From the NCBI GenBank assembly GCA_020847355.1, contig JADLCG010000177.1, positions 1 through 9,439 on the forward strand: DNA of 9,439 nt, given 5' to 3'. A program made the translations under genes and the position numbers. This stretch comes from Anaerolineales bacterium. GTDB lineage: Bacteria; Chloroflexota; Anaerolineae; Anaerolineales; Villigracilaceae. Shown one piece after another: positions 6,637 through 9,439 of the stretch (position 1 is the stretch's first letter; each line of letters opens with the position of its first letter). The notes beneath the pieces are model-generated. The model worked only from the letters and a program-made list of their open reading frames with translations. It did no database searches and was not told the origin of the DNA.

Positions 6637-7996
6637 GCAAAACCTCCCGCAAAGTATTTAAGAAAATGTTTTCTTGTTCAGGCAAAACTGTGCGCGGGTC
6701 AAGCAAAATCTGGTCATGCTCAGTCCGCGCAATGATTGGCAGGCTGGCTTGACGAAGCTTCTTCAAAAATTTATCGGGAGATTTGACGCGCAACGCAAGC
6801 GCAAAGGTTGGGATGGATTCATCGGGAAGCGAGCCGCCGCCCACTGTAGATTGACTCGCGATTACTGAACCTTGATCTAACTCACGCGCCCACGCCTCTG
6901 CCTTAACTTTTACCTGCTCCAGCGACATGGACATCATCCTCACGATGGGGATTTCCCGCTCCGCTTCATCTTTGAGATAATGCAAAAGCGTGGCAGTTAA
7001 CCCAGCCAAGCAAATTTTATCGGCGCGCACCGCTCTGGCTAGCGGATGTTTTTTGATTTTAGCGATCAACTCCGCTTTGCCCACGATGATCCCCGCCTGC
7101 GGACCGCCGAGCAATTTATCGCCAGAAAAGCAGACGATATCCGCTCCGGCTTGTAAAGATTCTTGGACAGTCGGCTCGTGAGCAAAGCCATATTTGGCTG
7201 TGTCATACAATGCGCCAGAGCCGAGATCGTCCATAAAAGGAACGCCTGCTTGATGCGCGGCGTTTATGATTTCTTCCAACTCTGGCTCTGCAGTGAAACC
7301 GATGATCTTGAAATTGGAACGGTGGGCGCGCATGACTAACCCATTAACAGGTCTTGAAGCGGGCGCTTGAAGCGCGGATTGGTAATCAGATAGGCGGGTT
7401 TTGTTCGTTGTGCCGATTTCAACGAGTTTCGCGCCCGATTGTTTCATCACGTCGGGAATGCGAAAGCCGCCGCCAATCTCGACAAGTTGCGAGCGGGAGA
7501 TGACGACTCGTTTTTTGTTGGCTAACGCTGAAAGGGCAAGCAATACAGCGGAGGCGTTGTTATTGACAACGATTGCGGCTTCCGCGCCTGTGATTTTTTT
7601 TAGAAGCGCTTCGGCGTGAAGCAAACGCGAGCCGCGCTTGCCGGTTTCTAAATCAAACTCAAGGTTGGAGTAATTCATTGAAGCGCTGATCATGGCTTCG
7701 ATGGTTGCTTTGGATAGCGGCGCGCGCCCGAGATTGGTGTGGAGTATGACTCCCGTTGCATTGATGACGGGTTGCAGTGTTGGTTGTGTCCAGGCGCGTA
7801 AAGTGGATTCTGCTTGGGCTAAGAGAATGGTTATTGATGGCGTACCCGCTTCGAGATTAAGTTTGAGGCGCGCGCGGGCTTCGTCTACTGTGCGGCGAAG
7901 CGAGTCAACTGTGAGCGGTCTGCCATATTCCTGAATCAAATCTTCCGCCGCGTTGAGCAGTTGATCTATGGACGGGAGATTACGCAGTGTCGTCAT
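6623..7996 (-). CDS. selA: L-seryl-tRNA(Sec) selenium transferase
   Basis: SelA is a pyridoxal-phosphate enzyme that turns Ser-tRNA(Sec) into selenocysteinyl-tRNA(Sec) using selenophosphate. From the ATG at 7996 the protein is 457 residues, close to the E. coli length (463). The N-terminal tRNA-binding region starts LPSIDQLL, as in known SelA. Conserved segments are INATGVILHTNLGRAPLS (78-95), GSRLLHAE (122-129), NNNASAVLL (145-153), DDLGSGALYD (256-265), and FSGDKLLGGPQAG (290-302) with K294 as the PLP lysine. The full N-terminal domain favours true SelA over shorter SelA-like lyases. An upstream GTG at 8032 would add 12 residues lying inside the preceding gene and was not chosen. It overlaps that gene by 17 nt. 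selB, selD and tRNA-Sec are not in the window. Confidence 0.93.
   Translation of the reverse strand: MTTLRNLPSIDQLLNAAEDLIQEYGRPLTVDSLRRTVDEARARLKLNLEAGTPSITILLAQAESTLRAWTQPTLQPVINATGVILHTNLGRAPLSKATIEAMISASMNYSNLEFDLETGKRGSRLLHAEALLKKITGAEAAIVVNNNASAVLLALSALANKKRVVISRSQLVEIGGGFRIPDVMKQSGAKLVEIGTTNKTRLSDYQSALQAPASRPVNGLVMRAHRSNFKIIGFTAEPELEEIINAAHQAGVPFMDDLGSGALYDTAKYGFAHEPTVQESLQAGADIVCFSGDKLLGGPQAGIIVGKAELIAKIKKHPLARAVRADKICLAGLTATLLHYLKDEAEREIPIVRMMSMSLEQVKVKAEAWARELDQGSVIASQSTVGGGSLPDESIPTFALALRVKSPDKFLKKLRQASLPIIARTEHDQILLDPRTVLPEQENIFLNTLREVLHDYR
6642..6648 (-). promoter_or_regulatory. Strong Shine-Dalgarno GGGAGGT inside selA
   Basis: Read on the - strand, GGGAGGT precedes the ATG ending at 6636 by 5 nt. 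It lies within the last codons of selA. It is the strongest ribosome site in this operon and fixes the start of the membrane-protein gene. Confidence 0.75.
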
Positions 7997-8396
7997 CGGC
8001 GATGATTGGCAATTTGCGAGCGGCGCGTTCACGCACGCGGATGAAATATTCGGCGGCGAAAAGCCCTCCCGCCAAACCGAGGATGACGTAGATTGTTACC
8101 AGCCGACCAAGTTGGAGCCAGGCTAGGGTTGCGCCATAAATGCCAAACCAGAGGGCTTGGCGTAAAATACCTTTAGAGTCAATCGGCTGTTTGCCCGGGA
8201 ATCTTTTATGTAAAAAATAAACGATTGGCAAAGCCGTGCCGGTGAGCGCCAAAATGCCGCAGACGAAAAAGCCCCAGCGCGCCCAAACCAATGGCAAAGA
8301 AAGAAAGATGATTGAGCCCAACCCGCCCCAGCCAATGAGAAGCAGTAAAATCGTGGAAGGTAGATAGAGGCGAAATGTTTTCGGTTGCGATTCCAT
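7980..8396 (-). CDS. Small multi-pass membrane protein, function unknown
   Basis: I do not recognise the family. From the ATG at 8396 the product is 138 residues. It has hydrophobic segments at about 11-36, 40-63, 80-96 (weaker) and 98-118, suggesting three or four membrane helices. A basic stretch follows (RVRERAARK, about 120-128), and then an acidic tail (ADDDTA). It has no signal peptide cleavage pattern and no enzymatic motif. It is the first gene of the - strand operon, followed by selA with a 17-nt overlap. The upstream alternative start at 8450 would place the promoter-like palindrome inside the coding region, so the inner ATG is preferred. No Shine-Dalgarno is visible before this ATG, and the TATAAT box ends 7 nt upstream, so the message may be leaderless. 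Confidence 0.7.
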   Translation of the reverse strand: MESQPKTFRLYLPSTILLLLIGWGGLGSIIFLSLPLVWARWGFFVCGILALTGTALPIVYFLHKRFPGKQPIDSKGILRQALWFGIYGATLAWLQLGRLVTIYVILGLAGGLFAAEYFIRVRERAARKLPIIADDDTA

Positions 8397-8403
8397 TGGC
8401 GGA

Positions 8404-8432
8404 ATTATAACGTAGCGCCAAATGGTTATAAT
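8404..8432. promoter_or_regulatory. Palindromic divergent promoter or operator
   Basis: ATTATAAC (8404-8411) and GTTATAAT (8425-8432) are perfect 8-bp inverted copies separated by 13 nt. Each strand therefore reads GTTATAAT, a perfect TATAAT -10 box, pointing at its own gene: the - strand box (8404-8409) at the membrane protein and the + strand box (8427-8432) at the DUF1330 gene. The boxes are 17 nt apart, so each occupies the place where the other promoter's -35 would be. No good TTGACA is present on either side. The two promoters should exclude each other. The arms, with centres 21 bp or two helical turns apart, would also suit a dimeric regulator. Confidence 0.55.
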
Positions 8433-8488
8433 AATCGGGTTTTCAATCAAGCCTATTTCAAATTCACTTTTATAACTGGAGTTTTACA

Positions 8489-8776
8489 ATGCCTGCGTAT
8501 GTTATTTTTGATATTGAAGTGCAAAACCCGGAAGGTTATGAGGGTTATAAGAAATTATCCTCTGCCGCAGTAGCCGCTTACGGCGGGGAATTTGTAGTGC
8601 GCGGCGGACAAGCCGAAACGCTCGAAGGCGTTTGGTCGCCGAAGCGTTTGGTGATTTTGAAATTCAAAGACGCGGCGACCGCCAAAGCTTGGATCAATTC
8701 GGAGGAATATCGTGAGGCGCGCGCCTTGCGCCATCAATACGCCGTCTCGCAGGCGGTGGTGGTGGATGGGGTATAA
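8489..8776 (+). CDS. DUF1330 family protein
   Basis: This is a 95-residue cytosolic protein of the DUF1330 family, which adopts a dimeric alpha/beta-barrel (ferredoxin-like) fold. Family hallmarks are the start PAYVIFDIEV, PEGYEGYKKL, AAYGGEFVVRGGQAETLEG, W...KRLVILKF and an AWINSEEYREARALR helix near the C-terminus. Members are small, stand-alone and of undefined biochemical role; some relatives in the same fold are monooxygenases or heme-binding, but no cofactor residues can be assigned here. A GGAG site 7 nt before the ATG supports the start. The + strand half of the palindromic promoter lies about 57 nt upstream, which would give a leader of about 50 nt. Its TAA stop falls inside the TATAAT box proposed for the next gene. 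Confidence 0.9.
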   Translation: MPAYVIFDIEVQNPEGYEGYKKLSSAAVAAYGGEFVVRGGQAETLEGVWSPKRLVILKFKDAATAKAWINSEEYREARALRHQYAVSQAVVVDGV

Positions 8777-8777
8777 T
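8772..8777 (+). promoter_or_regulatory. -10 box TATAAT upstream of dltC
   Basis: A perfect TATAAT (in GGGGTATAATC) overlaps the DUF1330 stop codon and lies 34 nt before the dltC ATG, a normal distance for a promoter. No good -35 hexamer is visible upstream in the GC-rich coding end. It could give dltC its own transcript apart from the DUF1330 gene. Confidence 0.4.
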
Positions 8778-8811
8778 CTTTGCCACCCAATTAAAATTTA
8801 CGCGAGAGAAT

Positions 8812-9057
8812 ATGTCTGTATCTGAAATTGTATTAAAACATCTGGAGCGCCTCTCCGGCACCGATCAAGTGCGCAAAGATTTGAATATTGATATATTTGG
8901 CGAGAAGTTGCTAGATTCGCTGGCTTCAATCGAATTAGTGCTCGATATATCGAAAGACCTCGGGGTTGACCTGACCGCCGGCGAGGTAGATCGTGAAGAA
9001 TGGGCGACCCCGCAAAAAATTATTGATTATCTGGAAGCGCGAGTCAAACAAGGATGA
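8812..9057 (+). CDS. dltC: D-alanyl carrier protein-like (DltC)
   Basis: DltC is a small acyl carrier protein that takes activated D-alanine from DltA and hands it to the membrane proteins DltB and DltD for surface polymer decoration. The 81-residue product has the expected four-helix carrier layout. S36, in LLDSLASIELVL, is the phosphopantetheine attachment site, and IDIFGEKLLDS just before it matches DltC wording. The DREEWATPQKIIDYL segment (60-74) closely matches the D-R-x-x-W-x-T-P segment I recall from DltC and not from fatty-acid ACPs. The next gene is DltD-like and overlaps by the ATGA arrangement, which strengthens the call. A weak GAGA site precedes the ATG. The real acyl group and acceptor are not known in this lineage, so a related carrier for another acyl group remains possible. 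Confidence 0.83.
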   Translation: MSVSEIVLKHLERLSGTDQVRKDLNIDIFGEKLLDSLASIELVLDISKDLGVDLTAGEVDREEWATPQKIIDYLEARVKQG

Positions 9058-9439
9058 AGAACGCCCCGCATCTCTCTGCCGCGCTGATCGCCTTATGCGG
9101 GGCTCTCTTGGCGGCTCTTTTATTTGTGCTTTATGCCAGCCGCTTTGAGCAAAAATATATCCATAGCGTCGCTCAGCTTGATTTTCACGAAGTGTTGAAA
9201 GGTCAGGTTTTACAGCGTTTGGCTTTTCGGCAAGACGATCTACTGGTGATGTACGCCAGTTCAGAAGCGGTCTTGATCCCCAACGATTATCAAGCTTATA
9301 AATATTTTCGGAATTATCCAACCGGCTTCATGGTTTTTACCGTCGCCAATAAAGGCACGTCCATGCTGAGCATGGCGCAGGATTTAGCGGCTTTGGGCGC
9401 GGATATGCGCGGAAAGAAATTCGTTGTCTCTTTCGCCCC
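9054..9439 (+). CDS. dltD: DltD-like membrane protein, N-terminal part, cut by right edge
   Basis: The reading frame opens at the ATG overlapping the dltC stop (ATGA) and is still open at the window end after 128 full codons. Residues about 8-28 form one hydrophobic helix (LSAALIALCGALLAALLFVLY), the usual DltD membrane anchor, so the catalytic domain would lie outside the membrane. MYASSEA (66-72) corresponds to the DltD YGSSE block containing the SGNH-hydrolase-like nucleophile serine (S69 or S70). ANKGTSMLSMAQDLAALG (98-115) and MRGKKFVVSFAP match the following DltD segments (a G-x-x-S-L-type stretch, then L-K-G-K-K-V-x-x-I-S-P). The His/Asp residues of the active site lie beyond the edge. 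dltA and dltB should be sought downstream. The assignment rests on modest similarity plus the dltC neighbour. Confidence 0.75.
   Translation, partial: MKNAPHLSAALIALCGALLAALLFVLYASRFEQKYIHSVAQLDFHEVLKGQVLQRLAFRQDDLLVMYASSEAVLIPNDYQAYKYFRNYPTGFMVFTVANKGTSMLSMAQDLAALGADMRGKKFVVSFA

Noticed and set aside
7997..8032. Longer selA starting at GTG 8032
   Set aside because: The extra 12 residues lie within the upstream gene and do not resemble the SelA N-terminus, which matches from the ATG at 7996.
8397..8450. Longer form of the small membrane protein starting near 8450
   Set aside because: The extension would cross the symmetrical TATAAT palindrome and reads as low-complexity hydrophobic filler. 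The ATG at 8396 is more natural.
8935..9321. 128-codon - strand frame opposite dltC and dltD
   Set aside because: It spans two overlapping genes that have clear family motifs on the + strand. No recognisable protein.
1..9439. CRISPR array, tRNA (including tRNA-Sec), insertion sequence or UGA-recoded selenoprotein
   Set aside because: No spaced direct repeats, cloverleaf with CCA end, transposase motif or gene interrupted by an in-frame TGA with downstream family similarity was seen. Dispersed repeats outside the window cannot be assessed.

Overview
The window looks like ordinary chromosomal DNA of a bacterium, most likely a Chloroflexota member of class Anaerolineae. This placement is an inference from protein flavour (a PrmC with an NLPY motif, a short TsaC, a DltC/DltD-like pair), from gene order, and from a TTTGCCACAGAG...CTCTGTGGCAAA palindromic intergenic repeat of a kind I associate with such genomes. 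No marker gene in the window proves it. Coding density is high. There are no insertion sequences, phage genes, CRISPR arrays, tRNAs or rRNAs, and no gene-free stretch longer than 300 bases.

Left block, + strand, 1-2737: the 3' end of prfA (release factor 1), a ureohydrolase of the agmatinase family, prmC (the methyltransferase that modifies release factors) and tsaC (first step of tRNA t6A synthesis). The ureohydrolase, prmC and tsaC are joined by overlaps of 4 and 11 nt. prfA is separated from them by 103 nt that contain a 64-nt palindromic repeat. prfA-prmC-tsaC is a widely seen order; here the ureohydrolase sits between the release factor and its modifying enzyme. The block ends at a hairpin (2889-2930) shared with the convergent operon.

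Middle block, - strand, 8396 down to 2933: six tightly packed genes, read right to left. They are a small membrane protein, selA (selenocysteine synthase), a two-Cys-pair membrane protein, an M24 Xaa-Pro-type peptidase, a stand-alone ABC/AAA-type ATPase of unknown role, and tsaD (catalytic subunit of t6A synthesis). Overlaps or gaps of at most 17 nt suggest one transcript. tsaC and tsaD, which act in the same pathway, thus converge on one terminator.

Right block, + strand, 8489-9439: a DUF1330 protein, then a D-alanyl-carrier-like protein (DltC) and the start of a DltD-like membrane protein that runs off the right edge. A symmetrical AT-rich palindrome (8404-8432) places a TATAAT on each strand between the divergent middle and right blocks.

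The shared theme is translation: termination (prfA, prmC), tRNA modification (tsaC, tsaD) and selenocysteine charging (selA), with passenger genes between. No clearly new system is visible. The points most worth checking are the dlt-like pair cut by the edge, the palindromic divergent promoter with a possibly leaderless gene, the repeat upstream of the ureohydrolase, and two uncharacterised membrane proteins beside selA.
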